Shown: positions 15,865-24,525, counted from the first letter of the stretch. The stretch: DNA of 64,000 bases from JABFRZ01 sp964631945 (GCA_964631945.1 CAZWAY010000021.1:1-64000), one strand, 5' to 3'. Numbers and translations: made by a program. The notes: generated from the sequence alone by a model not told the origin.

Positions 15865-16475
15865 AAATGCGCGTGCTGCCCCTCCTGTGCGGCCTGGCCG
15901 TGCTGCAAGGCTGCCTCGTCACGCCCCGCGCGCAGATGCCGAGGCTCGCCAACGCCGTCGTCTCGAGCGACTTCGACTCCTACACCCTGCGGCGCATCGG
16001 CGTGCTGCCCTTCACCGGCCGCACCCTGGGCCAGGTCCAGGGCGTCGACCTGCAGCGCGCGCTGCACACCGAGCTCGCCCAGTCGACGCCCTTCGAGCTC
16101 GTGCTGCTGGACGGCGAGGACCTGGCCGAGCTCGACGCGAGCGATCCCTACCGCCGTGGCTGGTACAAGCCGAAGACGATCATCGGCCTCTCGCAGCGCT
16201 ACAACCTGGACGGCGTCCTGTTCGGCACCGTCACGCAGGAGCGCTTCTTCCCACCCCAGCTGCTCTCGCTGCAGGTCGACCTGGTCTCGGCCGAGACCGG
16301 GCTGGTGATCTGGTCCGGCGCCGTCAACCTGGACGCCTCCGACAGCCGCGTGCTCGAGGGCCTGAAGGTCTACTACGGTTTCAACGAGGACGACGACCAA
16401 TCCTGGCGCGTGGCCCTGCTCAGCCCCGAACGCTTCGCGCGCTTCGCGGCCTTCCAGATCGCGTGCCTGCTGTAG
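15861..16475 (+). CDS. lipoprotein with CsgG/LpoB-like fold
   Basis: A 204-residue lipoprotein: signal peptide MKMRVLPLLCGLAVLQGC with lipobox Cys18, then a mature domain with YTLRRIGVLPFTGRTLG, QRALHTELAQSTPFELVLL, GLSQRYNLDGVLFGTVTQER and VDLVSAETGLVIWSGAVNLD. This alternation (IGVLPF, then LxxEL, then aDaVlxGtV, then DxxTGxvlW) is characteristic of the CsgG/LpoB/GNA1162 group of outer-membrane lipoproteins. In flagellar systems a related fold occurs in FlgT. It overlaps the coiled-coil lipoprotein gene by ATGA, so the two probably act together. The exact role is unknown. Confidence 0.75.
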   Translation: MKMRVLPLLCGLAVLQGCLVTPRAQMPRLANAVVSSDFDSYTLRRIGVLPFTGRTLGQVQGVDLQRALHTELAQSTPFELVLLDGEDLAELDASDPYRRGWYKPKTIIGLSQRYNLDGVLFGTVTQERFFPPQLLSLQVDLVSAETGLVIWSGAVNLDASDSRVLEGLKVYYGFNEDDDQSWRVALLSPERFARFAAFQIACLL

Positions 16476-16540
16476 GGCGGTAGGGCCGCGACCTGCCGGG
16501 CGAGCCCGAGGCCGGTTCGAGCGCGTGCGCGCGGCTGCCG

Positions 16541-17182
16541 ATGGCGGGCGGTGGGTTCCTCGGCTACGTTCGAGCCATGGTGGTCGAGGGCAGGGTCGGC
16601 GGTAGCTTGCTCGAGCCCGTCCGCGAGCGGGCGGCACCGGGATCCGGTGGCGACGACGTCCAGCCCGAGGTTGCCGCCAGCCGCGCCGCCCTCGTGGCCC
16701 TGCTGCAGCTCGCCTTCTCGGGCGAGCTGGCGGCCGCCTACGCCTATCGGGGACACGCGCGCTCGGTGCGCGCCGCCGAGGAGCGCCGGCGGATCGAGGA
16801 GATCGAGCGCGAGGAGTGGCACCACCGTGAGCTCGTCGGGCGGATGCTGGCCGAGCTCGGTGCTGGCCCCGACCGCGCTCGTGAGCGTCGTGCGACCATG
16901 GTCGGGCGCACGCTGGGCGTGCTGTGCCGCCTCACCGGCTGGCTCGCGCCGATGTACGGCGCCGGGCGACTCGAGAGTCGCAACGTGCGCGAGTACGAGA
17001 GTGCCGCGCGGCTGGCGCGCGCCGCCGGCCACCCGGAATGGGTCGACTGCCTGCTGACGATGGCCGAGGTCGAGTGGGAGCACGAGCACTACTTCCGCGG
17101 CCGCGTGCTCGCCCACGGCCTCGGCCGGCGCCTCCCGCTGTGGCCCGCGCCGCCGCCGAAGGCGAGCATCCGCCAGGACTGA
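16541..17182 (+). CDS. ferritin-like diiron protein
   Basis: A 213-residue protein with the spacing of a four-helix diiron carboxylate protein: a first-helix Glu (FSGELAAAYAYRGH), EREEWHHREL with Glu-x-x-His, a third-helix Glu (NVREYESAARLA) and MAEVEWEHEHYF on the fourth helix. This resembles the COQ7/rubrerythrin-like group. It could be a hydroxylase or an oxidative-stress protein. Start uncertain: a second ATG at 16577 would remove 12 residues, and neither start has a clear ribosome site. It is 65 bases after the lipoprotein gene and may or may not be co-transcribed. Confidence 0.8.
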   Translation: MAGGGFLGYVRAMVVEGRVGGSLLEPVRERAAPGSGGDDVQPEVAASRAALVALLQLAFSGELAAAYAYRGHARSVRAAEERRRIEEIEREEWHHRELVGRMLAELGAGPDRARERRATMVGRTLGVLCRLTGWLAPMYGAGRLESRNVREYESAARLARAAGHPEWVDCLLTMAEVEWEHEHYFRGRVLAHGLGRRLPLWPAPPPKASIRQD

Positions 17183-17252
17183 GGGCGCTCGGCGACGGTC
17201 GATCCGACCTTGCGCGGAGGAGAGCGGGCGGAGACCCTCTGCGCCCCAGGCG

Positions 17253-18677
17253 ATGGAGCCCGCGCCCGACACCCGTTCCTGGTGGCAGATCGTCGTCGCC
17301 GCGCTGCGCGGGGAGGCGCACGACTACACCCAGGGCAGCCTGACGCGCGCGATCTGGCTCCTGGCCATCCCGATGGTGCTCGAGATGGCGATGGAGTCCA
17401 CCTTCGCCATCGTGGACGTGTTCTTCGTGGCGAAGCTCGGCGACGAGGCCGTGGCGGCGGTGGGTGTCACGGAGTCGATGCTGACGATCGTGTACGCCTT
17501 CGGCATCGGGCTGGCGATGGCGACCACGGCGCTGGTGGCGCGTCGCATCGGCGAGAGGAACGTGGACGGGGCCGTGCGCGGCGCGAGCGCGGCGGTGGCG
17601 CTGGGGCTCGGGATCGGGCTCGTGCTCGGACTGCCGTGTCTCGTGTACGCGCCCGACCTGCTGGCGCTGATGAAGGCCGAGCCCGCGGTGATCGAGGTGG
17701 GCACGGGCTACACGCGCGCGGTCCTGGGCGGGAGCGTGGTGGTGCTGCTCCTGTATCTGAACAACGCGATCTTCCGCGGCGCGGGCGATCCGGCCCTGGC
17801 GCTGCGTGCGCTGGCGCTGGCGAACGGCATCAACGTGGTGCTCGACCCGTGCCTGATCTTCGGCTGGGGGCCGTTCCCCGAGCTGGGCGTGACCGGCGCG
17901 GGCGTGGCCACGCTGATCGGGCGCGGCATCGGGGTCGGGTACCAGACCTGGATGCTGCGGCGCGGCGTGGGGCGGATCGCGCTGCGCGGCGCGGCGGCGC
18001 GCGTCGAGGCGCGCATCCTGCGCGAGCTCGTGCGCCTGTCGCTGGGCGGCGTGGCGCAGTTCCTGATCGCGACCGCCAGCTGGGTGGCGCTCATGCGCAT
18101 CGTGGCGCCCTTCGGCAAGGAGGCCCTGGCCGGGTACACGATCGCGATCCGCATCGTCGTGTTCGCGCTCATGCCGGCCTGGGGGCTCTCGAACTCGGCC
18201 GCCACGCTGGTGGGCCAGAACCTCGGCGCGAACCGGCCCGAGCGCGCCGAACGCGCCGTCTGGCTGACGGGCTCCTACAACATGGTCTTCATGGGCGTGG
18301 TGACGGTCGTGTTCCTGAGCTTCGCGCCGACGCTGGTCGGGATCTTCACCGCGAAGCCCGAGACGCATGCGCTCGGCGTGAGCGCGCTGCGGACCCTGGC
18401 CTACGGCTACGTCTTCTACGCCTGGGGCATGGTCATGGCCCAGGCCTTCAACGGCGCCGGCGACACGCTCACGCCCACGCGGCTCAACTTCTTCTGCTTC
18501 TGGTGCCTGCAGATCCCGCTGGCCTGGGCCCTGGCGCATCCCTTCGAGCTCGGACCCGTGGGCGTCTTCTGGTCGGTGTGCGCGTCCGAGTCGGTCCTGG
18601 CGCTGGCCGGGATCCTCGTGTTCCGGCGCGGGCGCTGGAAGACGGCCCGCATCGCGCCGGACGTCGTGCCGCAGTAG
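17253..18677 (+). CDS. MATE family multidrug/metabolite exporter
   Basis: A 474-residue polytopic inner-membrane protein with about 12 hydrophobic helices in two repeats, each opening with the MATE pattern: IWLLAIPMVLEMAMESTFAIVDVFFVAKLG near residue 35 and VRLSLGGVAQFLIATASWVALMRIVAPFG near residue 265, each read in parts. NAIFRGAGDPALAL and QAFNGAGDTLTPT are the paired family motifs. It should export a cationic or organic substrate in exchange for Na+ or H+; the substrate cannot be predicted. It stands alone between the flagellar genes and the convergent FlgM-like gene. Confidence 0.93.
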   Translation: MEPAPDTRSWWQIVVAALRGEAHDYTQGSLTRAIWLLAIPMVLEMAMESTFAIVDVFFVAKLGDEAVAAVGVTESMLTIVYAFGIGLAMATTALVARRIGERNVDGAVRGASAAVALGLGIGLVLGLPCLVYAPDLLALMKAEPAVIEVGTGYTRAVLGGSVVVLLLYLNNAIFRGAGDPALALRALALANGINVVLDPCLIFGWGPFPELGVTGAGVATLIGRGIGVGYQTWMLRRGVGRIALRGAAARVEARILRELVRLSLGGVAQFLIATASWVALMRIVAPFGKEALAGYTIAIRIVVFALMPAWGLSNSAATLVGQNLGANRPERAERAVWLTGSYNMVFMGVVTVVFLSFAPTLVGIFTAKPETHALGVSALRTLAYGYVFYAWGMVMAQAFNGAGDTLTPTRLNFFCFWCLQIPLAWALAHPFELGPVGVFWSVCASESVLALAGILVFRRGRWKTARIAPDVVPQ

Positions 18678-18699
18678 GGAAGGGGAACGAGCGCGGGGC

Positions 18700-18714
18700 G
18701 GCTCGCAGCGAGCC
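18700..18714. terminator. short hairpin between convergent genes
   Basis: GGCTCG-CAG-CGAGCC, a 6-base perfect stem with a 3-base loop, lies 22 bases after the MATE stop and 40 bases before the convergent FlgM-like stop. It has no T-run on either strand. It is a possible bidirectional terminator in a structured 77-base gap. Confidence 0.35.
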
Positions 18715-18754
18715 TGTCAGCGGGCGCTGCGCAGGGCGCGTTCGTCCGGTTCCC

Positions 18755-19123
18755 TTAGCCCTCGAGCAGACGCTGAGCGGCGCGCTCGATGCGCTCCGGC
18801 GTGTGCAGGCGCTCGAGGCGGTGATCCGCCGCCAGCTCGCGCACGCGCGCCTCGCGCTCGGCGCTCGAGGGCTCGCTGGCCGCACGCGCGGCCGCCGAGA
18901 TCTCGAGCTCGTCCGCGCGCGAGGTCGTGCGCGGGTCGGCGCCCTGGGTGGAGCGTTGCTCCCGCGCCGCCTGCGTGTTCGCGAGGCGCTGCTGGGCGGC
19001 GGCCGACAGGTCGTCGCGCGCCGCGCGCACGCGGGCACGGTTGGCGTCGATCAGAGCGCGTTGTTGCTGCTCGTAGGCGCGCTTGGCTCGGTCCGGTCCG
19101 GGTTGATTCGATTGGATGTCCAT
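18755..19123 (-). CDS. flgM: FlgM-like anti-sigma-28 factor
   Basis: A 122-residue, largely polar protein. The C-terminal 55 residues fit FlgM: ADELEISAAARAAS (the D-x-v-x-lS segment), then EREARVRELAADHRLERLHTPERIERAAQRLLEG, corresponding to R-x-x-v-x-x-L-k ... t-x-x-IA-x-x-LL. The N-terminal half is an Arg/Gln/Ala-rich helix, longer than in enteric FlgM. FlgM holds sigma-28 inactive until it is exported through the completed hook-basal body. Supporting context: GGGGAGGG before the ATG and a GCCGATAA promoter 41 bases upstream. The assignment rests on a short motif plus context, so the gene symbol is provisional. Confidence 0.65.
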   Translation of the reverse strand: MDIQSNQPGPDRAKRAYEQQQRALIDANRARVRAARDDLSAAAQQRLANTQAAREQRSTQGADPRTTSRADELEISAAARAASEPSSAEREARVRELAADHRLERLHTPERIERAAQRLLEG

Positions 19124-19164
19124 TGGCCCTCCCCGACGATCGGGAAGAAGGTTCTGCGGTCCTG

Positions 19165-19191
19165 TTATCGGCATTCCCGGAGCCGAGATGA
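19165..19191 (-). promoter_or_regulatory. sigma-28-type promoter of FlgM-like gene
   Basis: On the minus strand TCAT (19191-19188), 15 bases, then a perfect GCCGATAA (19172-19165). The predicted transcript starts about 35 bases before the FlgM-like ATG. The -35 element and spacing are identical to the site before the first flagellin. This makes the FlgM-like gene a likely FliA target and a negative feedback loop. Confidence 0.7.
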
Positions 19192-19260
19192 GAGGAATGA
19201 GCGAGTTCCGCGCGGGCCCCGCGCGGAGCCCGGGGTCGGGTTGCTAGGCTCTTGCCCGCA

Positions 19261-21591
19261 ATGAGGTTGCGCTCTTCCCGACCTGGCTCCGGACGACCCG
19301 GCGGGTCCGTGCCCGGGGTGCGCGGCGCGCTGGCCAGCGCGCTCCTCGGCCTGCTGGTCCTCGGCGGCGTGGCCGCGTCCCAGGAAAAGGGTTCCGGGCG
19401 CGCCGACTACCGCATCGAGGCGCGGCTGGAGGGCGAGAGCAAGCGCCTGGACGGCAAGCTCGAGCTGCGCTGGGCCAACCGCAGCGGTGAGGCGGTGCGC
19501 GACCTCTGGTTCCACCTGTACCTGAACGCCTTCTCGAACAACCGCTCGACGCACCTGGTCGAGTCCGAGGGCAAGCTGCGGCGGACGGAGATGAAGGAGG
19601 GTTGGTCCTGGATCCGCGTCAAGGCGATCCGGGTCGCGGGCGCGGCCGACGGCGGCTTCGTGGACGTGCTGCCGAGCCTGCGCTACCGGCGCCCGGACGA
19701 CGCGAACGAGGAGGACCGCACCGTCTTCAGCGTCGACCTGCCGCAGCCGCTCGGAGCCGGCGAGACCGTGCGCGTGCAGATCGAGTGGGAGTCGCAGCTC
19801 CCGCGCGTGCGCCGCCGCACGGGCTACAAGGACGACTTCCTGCTGGTGGCGCAGTGGTTCCCGAAGCTCGGCGTGTACGAGGCCGGGCGCGGCTGGAACT
19901 GCCACCAGTTCCACGCGCGCACCGAGTTCTACTCGGACTACGGCACCTACGACGTCACGCTCGACCTGCCGATCGAGTACGAGGGCAAGATAGGGGCCTC
20001 GGGCGTCAAGGTGAACGACACGCCCAAGGGCGATCGCATCAAGGTGAGCTTCGTCGCGCCCTCGGCCGGCGACCAGCGCCGCGAGGACGCCTTCGGCAAG
20101 CGCCCGCTGGTGCACGACTTCACCTGGACCGCGGACACGCGCTACGAGGTCTGGCGCCAGACCTTCCGCTTCAAGGAGTGGGCCGAGCGCTTCCCGGCCG
20201 AGGTCGAGAAGGCGCGCGCCATGTTCGACGAGGAGCCCAGGCTGCGCGACGTGGACGTGACCGTGCTGATCCACCCGGAGCACGCCGCCCAGGCCGAGCG
20301 CCACTTCCGCGCCACCTGCGCGGCGCTGTTCTTCTACGGCCTGTGGTTCGGCGAGTACCCCTACGAGCACATCACCGTGGTCGATCCCGCCTGGGGCGCG
20401 GCCGCGGGCGGCATGGAGTACCCGACCCTGTTCACCTGCGGCTCGCGCCTCTTCTCGAGCGAGGACATGCACCAGCCCGAGGGCGTCGTGGTGCACGAGT
20501 GCGGGCACCAGTTCTGGTACGGCCTGGTCGGCAACAACGAGTTCGAGGCCTCCTGGCTGGACGAGGGCTTCAACAGCTACACCGATTCCGAGGTGCTGCA
20601 GCGCGTCTACGGCCTCGACCGCGGCACGACCGACTACGCGCTCGTCCCGGTGGACGGCGTGCGCGTGGCCGACCTGCCGGGCGGCGGGCCGGTGGCCGAC
20701 GCGCTGGCCGCGCGCGAGCTGCGCCTGCCGTTGCCCTTCCTGAAGGATCCCAAGGTCCGCCTGCTCGAGCCCTCGGGCGCGCTGGACTTCTGGCGCGACC
20801 AGCCGCTGTTCACCTTCGTGGGGCAGTGGACCGATCCGCGCGCGGCCGATCGCGTCGGCTACCTCGCCGATCCGGACACCGATCCGATCGAGACCCCGGG
20901 CTGGCGCTACGCCGACGGCACCAGCTACCGCGTCAACAGCTACCCGCGCACGGCCGCCGCGCTGCGCACGCTGCGCGGGCTGGTGGGCGAGGAGCCGTTC
21001 TACCGCGGCCTGCGCCACTACGCGCGCACCTGGCGCTACGACCATCCCTACCCGGCCGATTTCTACAGCGCCTTCCAGCAGGGCTCGGGCCTGAGCCTCG
21101 AGTGGTACTTCCGCGAGCTGTTCCAGGGCACCGGCACGGTCGACTGGAGCATCGCGGTGAAGCAGGCGCGCCGGCCCGGGCCGCGCGGTTTCTTCCAGGG
21201 CGAGGGCGGCGAGTTCCTCGAGCGCTCCGGCGAGCCGGCCGAGGGCGGCGAATCCAAGGCGCCGTACCACATCGAGGTCGAGCTGCGCCGCAAGGGCGAG
21301 CTGCGCCTGCCGTTGCCCGTGCTCCTGACCTTCGAGGACGGCCGCACGGAGGAACTGGTGTGGACGCGCGACGAGCAGGCACTCGCGACCTGGAAGCGCA
21401 TCGAGCTCGACAGCGACAAGAAGCTGAGCTCGGCCGTGATCGATCCGCAGCGCGCCTACTACATCGACCGCGATCTCTCGAACGACCGCTGGTACGACCG
21501 GACCGACTCGGTCGCGCCCGTGCGCTGGGCCGAGCGCGTGCTGGCGCAGTACCAGCACTACCTGCACTTCATCCAGGGGCTGGGCGGATGA
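19261..21591 (+). CDS. M1 family zinc metallopeptidase, secreted
   Basis: A 776-residue exported aminopeptidase-like protein. A signal peptide (about residues 20-42, ending ASQ) follows a basic N-terminus. A beta-rich N-terminal domain (residues 45-270, with LRWANRSGEAVRDLWFHLYLNAF in parts) precedes the catalytic domain with GGMEYPTLF near residue 390 (the GxMEN position) and the zinc site H412-E413-x-x-H416 plus E435 (WLDEGF). YRVNSYPRTAAAL and FYRGLRHYARTWRYDHP follow. It should cleave peptides in the periplasm or outside the cell. The ATG at 19261 is preferred to an upstream TTG. A membrane-protein gene follows 28 bases later, suggesting co-transcription. Confidence 0.92.
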   Translation: MRLRSSRPGSGRPGGSVPGVRGALASALLGLLVLGGVAASQEKGSGRADYRIEARLEGESKRLDGKLELRWANRSGEAVRDLWFHLYLNAFSNNRSTHLVESEGKLRRTEMKEGWSWIRVKAIRVAGAADGGFVDVLPSLRYRRPDDANEEDRTVFSVDLPQPLGAGETVRVQIEWESQLPRVRRRTGYKDDFLLVAQWFPKLGVYEAGRGWNCHQFHARTEFYSDYGTYDVTLDLPIEYEGKIGASGVKVNDTPKGDRIKVSFVAPSAGDQRREDAFGKRPLVHDFTWTADTRYEVWRQTFRFKEWAERFPAEVEKARAMFDEEPRLRDVDVTVLIHPEHAAQAERHFRATCAALFFYGLWFGEYPYEHITVVDPAWGAAAGGMEYPTLFTCGSRLFSSEDMHQPEGVVVHECGHQFWYGLVGNNEFEASWLDEGFNSYTDSEVLQRVYGLDRGTTDYALVPVDGVRVADLPGGGPVADALAARELRLPLPFLKDPKVRLLEPSGALDFWRDQPLFTFVGQWTDPRAADRVGYLADPDTDPIETPGWRYADGTSYRVNSYPRTAAALRTLRGLVGEEPFYRGLRHYARTWRYDHPYPADFYSAFQQGSGLSLEWYFRELFQGTGTVDWSIAVKQARRPGPRGFFQGEGGEFLERSGEPAEGGESKAPYHIEVELRRKGELRLPLPVLLTFEDGRTEELVWTRDEQALATWKRIELDSDKKLSSAVIDPQRAYYIDRDLSNDRWYDRTDSVAPVRWAERVLAQYQHYLHFIQGLGG

Positions 21592-21619
21592 GGACCCCGC
21601 CGACGAGGGAGCGCGCCCG

Positions 21620-22654
21620 GTGAATCGACTGCTCGACGACGACCTGACCGGGCCGCGCCCGCCGGTGTTCCTCGGCGCGCTGCGCACGGCCCTCGGACGC
21701 ACGCCGATCTGGCTCACCTGCTGGCTCGTGCCGCTCGCCCTCGCGCTGGCCCTGGCCGTGCCCTGGCACGGCTTCTACGCCGGCGTCCTGGCGCACCACT
21801 ACGAACCGGGCAGCGTGCTCGCCTCGATGGACGAGGGCTTCCGCTTCGACCACGGCCCCGAGCTCGGGACCCTCAAGCGCAGCACCGCCGGCCTGGCCGC
21901 GGCCCTGGCGCTGGTGGTGATGCTGTTCGGCGTGTTCTCGGGCGGCGGTTGGCTGCAGGTCTTCCTCGAGCGTACGCAGGGGCACTCGATGCGGCGCTTC
22001 CTGTGGGGCGGGGCGCGCTACTTCTGGCGCTTCCTGCGCGTGTGGCTGCTGACGCTGGTCACGCTCGCGCTGCTGACCTGGATCTTCCACGCCTGGCCCT
22101 GGAAGACGGCCCTGGCGCTCCTGTTCGGGGCCGAGGACGGCGACCTCGAGGTGCTGGCGTCGGAGTCCGGCGCCGTGCTCGTCACCTGGGTGCAGGACGG
22201 GCTGTACGGGCTGGCGCTGGCGTTGCTGCTGGTGTGGGGCGACTACACGCGCACGCGCCTCGCGCTGCAGGACACGCGCTCGGCCGTGTGGGCGGGGTTG
22301 TGCACGTGGGGGCTGATGCTGCTCCATCCGCTGCGCATGTTGCGACCGATGCTGGTGCTGTTCCTGCTGGAGGCGGCGCTCGTGCTGGGGCTCGGGAGCC
22401 TCGCGCGCGGCCTCGACCGCGGCCTGGGGCCGGCCTCGGGCGTCGGCACGCTGCTGGTCCTGTTCGGGCTGGGCCAGGTGGCCCTGCTGTGGCGCGGGAT
22501 CACGCGCGGCGCCCGCTACCACGCGGCGGCGCAGGTCTCGAAGCAGCTCGTTCCGCCGCTGGCGCAGCCCGATCCGTGGGCCGGACGCGTGGGCGGGCCG
22601 GGCGGGCCGCAGTACCCGATCGACATGACCGACGACTACGGCGTATCGGTCTAG
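21620..22654 (+). CDS. polytopic membrane protein, unknown family
   Basis: A 344-residue membrane protein with about six hydrophobic segments (near residues 35-55, 95-118, 145-165, 200-215, 235-260, 275-295). Between the first two lies a polar loop (HHYEPGSVLASMDEGFRFDHG) that probably faces the periplasm. The C-terminus is polar, ending in TDDYGVSV. A GTG start at 21620 overlaps the end of a tiny 11-codon frame that begins in the M1 peptidase stop codon, so translation may be coupled to the peptidase. No family is recognised. Its position makes it a candidate partner or assembly factor for the peptidase. Confidence 0.75.
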   Translation: MNRLLDDDLTGPRPPVFLGALRTALGRTPIWLTCWLVPLALALALAVPWHGFYAGVLAHHYEPGSVLASMDEGFRFDHGPELGTLKRSTAGLAAALALVVMLFGVFSGGGWLQVFLERTQGHSMRRFLWGGARYFWRFLRVWLLTLVTLALLTWIFHAWPWKTALALLFGAEDGDLEVLASESGAVLVTWVQDGLYGLALALLLVWGDYTRTRLALQDTRSAVWAGLCTWGLMLLHPLRMLRPMLVLFLLEAALVLGLGSLARGLDRGLGPASGVGTLLVLFGLGQVALLWRGITRGARYHAAAQVSKQLVPPLAQPDPWAGRVGGPGGPQYPIDMTDDYGVSV

Positions 22655-22687
22655 GGCGGTACATCTGGATCGTATGATCCGCCGCAC

Positions 22688-23668
22688 GTGTCCTCCTCCG
22701 CTCCCATCGTCGCCGTCGTCGGCGCCACCGGGCTGGTGGGCGAGATCGTGCTGCGCGTGTTCGAGGAGCGCGGTTTCCCGGTGGGCGCGCTGCGCGCGCT
22801 CGGCAGCGCGCGCAGCGCGGGGACGCGCGTGCACTTCCGCGGACGCCCGCAGGTCGTCGAGGAGGCGACCCCGGCCGCGCTGCGCGGGGCCGACTTCGTC
22901 TTCTTCGCGGCCACGGGCGAGCTCTCGCGCACGCTGGCGCCGATCGCGGCGGCGGCGGGCGCGGTCGTGATCGACAAGTCGAGCACCTGGCGTCTGGCCG
23001 AGCACGTGCCGCTGGTCGTGCCGGAGATCAATCCGGAGGCGCTGGCCGCGCTCGGCGGCGCGGGCGGCATCGTCTCGTGCCCGAACTGCACCACGATCGG
23101 GCTGGTGATGGCGCTGGAGCCGCTGCGGCGCGCGGCCGGGCTCGCGCACGTCACCGTGACGACGCTACAAGCGGCGAGCGGTGCGGGGCGTGAGGGGCTG
23201 GAGGAGTTGAATGGGCAGCGCTCGTCGCTCTTCCCGCGCCCGCTGGCCGGCAACGTGATCCCGCAGTGCGAGCGCTTCCTCGAGAGCGGCTACACGAGCG
23301 AGGAGCAGAAGCTCTCCGACGAGACGCGCAAGATCCTGGCCTTGCCCGCCCTGCCCGTGACCATGACCTGCGTGCGCGTGCCGGTCGCGGTCGGCCACTC
23401 CGCGGCCGTCCTGGTGGAGACCGAGCGCGAGCTCACGGTCGAGGACGCGCTCGCGGCCCTGCGCGCCTTCCCGGGCGTCACCGTGGGTCCCGCGAACGAG
23501 TACACGACGCCGCTCGAGCTCGCCGGCCGCGACGACGTGCACGTCGGCCGCGTGCGCCGCGACCCGACCCACCCGCGGCGCCTGTGGCTGTGGACCGTGA
23601 TCGACAACGTGCGCAAGGGCGCCGCCACGAACGCGGTGCAGATCGCGGAAGAGCTGCTGACCGGCTAG
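22688..23668 (+). CDS. asd: aspartate-semialdehyde dehydrogenase
   Basis: A 326-residue NADP-dependent enzyme converting aspartyl-4-phosphate to aspartate-semialdehyde, the branch point to lysine/diaminopimelate, threonine and methionine. The Rossmann motif GATGLVG is at residues 12-18, the catalytic cysteine is C134 in SCPNCTT, the DETRKIL substrate-binding segment is near residue 211, and the base is H237 in VPVAVGHSA. Length is typical. The start is GTG at 22688. Its TAG stop overlaps the stop of the convergent gene. No other lysine or threonine gene is adjacent. Confidence 0.96.
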   Translation: MSSSAPIVAVVGATGLVGEIVLRVFEERGFPVGALRALGSARSAGTRVHFRGRPQVVEEATPAALRGADFVFFAATGELSRTLAPIAAAAGAVVIDKSSTWRLAEHVPLVVPEINPEALAALGGAGGIVSCPNCTTIGLVMALEPLRRAAGLAHVTVTTLQAASGAGREGLEELNGQRSSLFPRPLAGNVIPQCERFLESGYTSEEQKLSDETRKILALPALPVTMTCVRVPVAVGHSAAVLVETERELTVEDALAALRAFPGVTVGPANEYTTPLELAGRDDVHVGRVRRDPTHPRRLWLWTVIDNVRKGAATNAVQIAEELLTG

Positions 23669-24525
23669 TGCGGTTGCCCGAAGCGCGCGAGCCAGGCCGA
23701 CCACTCGGAGTTGAGCGCCAGGAGTTCGCGCCGATCCAGGGCGGCGAGGCGGAGCAGGCCCGCGCGCAGGTCCGGGCCGTCACGCTCGAGCGCGAAGAGG
23801 ACCAGGGACATGGCCAGTCGTCGCGCCGAGACGTCCGTGTCGGTCACGGGGAAGCCCTGGCGCCACTCGAGCAGCGCCGCCATCGCGCGCGGGTCGTGCG
23901 GCAGGCGTGCCGCTTCGCCCAGGATCGCCGCCACGGGAGCCAGCTCGAAGCGGCCGCCCTCGATCGAGGTCGCACCCACCGCGTGGGCGATGCCTTCGCT
24001 CAGCCAATCGCTGCGCTCGATGCCCAGCAGGCGCGTGGCGACGTGGGTCAGCTCGTGTCGGATCGTGTCCGCGTACATCGAGGGCTCGAAGGCGCCCGGG
24101 ATCGAGCGGCCGTCGGGGAGCTGCAGCACACGCTCGGGGTCGACCTCGATGATCACGAGGTCGATCGTGGCCTGGCCGTTGATGCGCTCGTTCGCGACCT
24201 CCGACACGCTCTCGACCGTGATGCGATCGCCCTGCACGGACAGCTGCACGCCCAGGCCCGGATTGGGATGCAGCTGGACCACCAGCGGGCGCTCCTTGGC
24301 GACCCCGAAGAGCGCGAAGACCTCGGTCCGTTGCGCGCGGATGAGCTCCAGGAACGCGCGCGTGCGGAGCGGGTCGTAGGGCGAGTAGAGCGAGAGGTCC
24401 TCCGTGAGCACGATCGTGCGCGCCCCGCTCGTTCGCGCGAGGGCGTCGAACTCCTCGAGCGAGAAGGTCGTCGCGCACGCTGCGAGGGCGAGGTGCAGGA
24501 CGGGTGCGAGCCAGCCTGGGCTCAC
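23665..24525 (-). CDS. lipoprotein with HExxH gluzincin-like domain
   Basis: A 286-residue protein starting at GTG 24525. The signal peptide has a lipobox (HLALAAC, Cys17). The mature domain holds H157-E158-L-T-H161 and then WLSEGIAHAVG with E177, the HExxH plus distal Glu layout of gluzincin metallopeptidases. The region before it (LVVQLHPNPGLGVQLS, TIDLVIIEVDPERV) looks beta-rich. An in-frame ATG at 24561 would add 12 residues before the signal peptide; GGGAAG just before the GTG favours the shorter form. It lies 44 bases after the PQQ-propeller gene. Substrate unknown; DUF1570-like peptidases are the closest group I can suggest. Confidence 0.8.
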   Translation of the reverse strand: MSPGWLAPVLHLALAACATTFSLEEFDALARTSGARTIVLTEDLSLYSPYDPLRTRAFLELIRAQRTEVFALFGVAKERPLVVQLHPNPGLGVQLSVQGDRITVESVSEVANERINGQATIDLVIIEVDPERVLQLPDGRSIPGAFEPSMYADTIRHELTHVATRLLGIERSDWLSEGIAHAVGATSIEGGRFELAPVAAILGEAARLPHDPRAMAALLEWRQGFPVTDTDVSARRLAMSLVLFALERDGPDLRAGLLRLAALDRRELLALNSEWSAWLARFGQPH

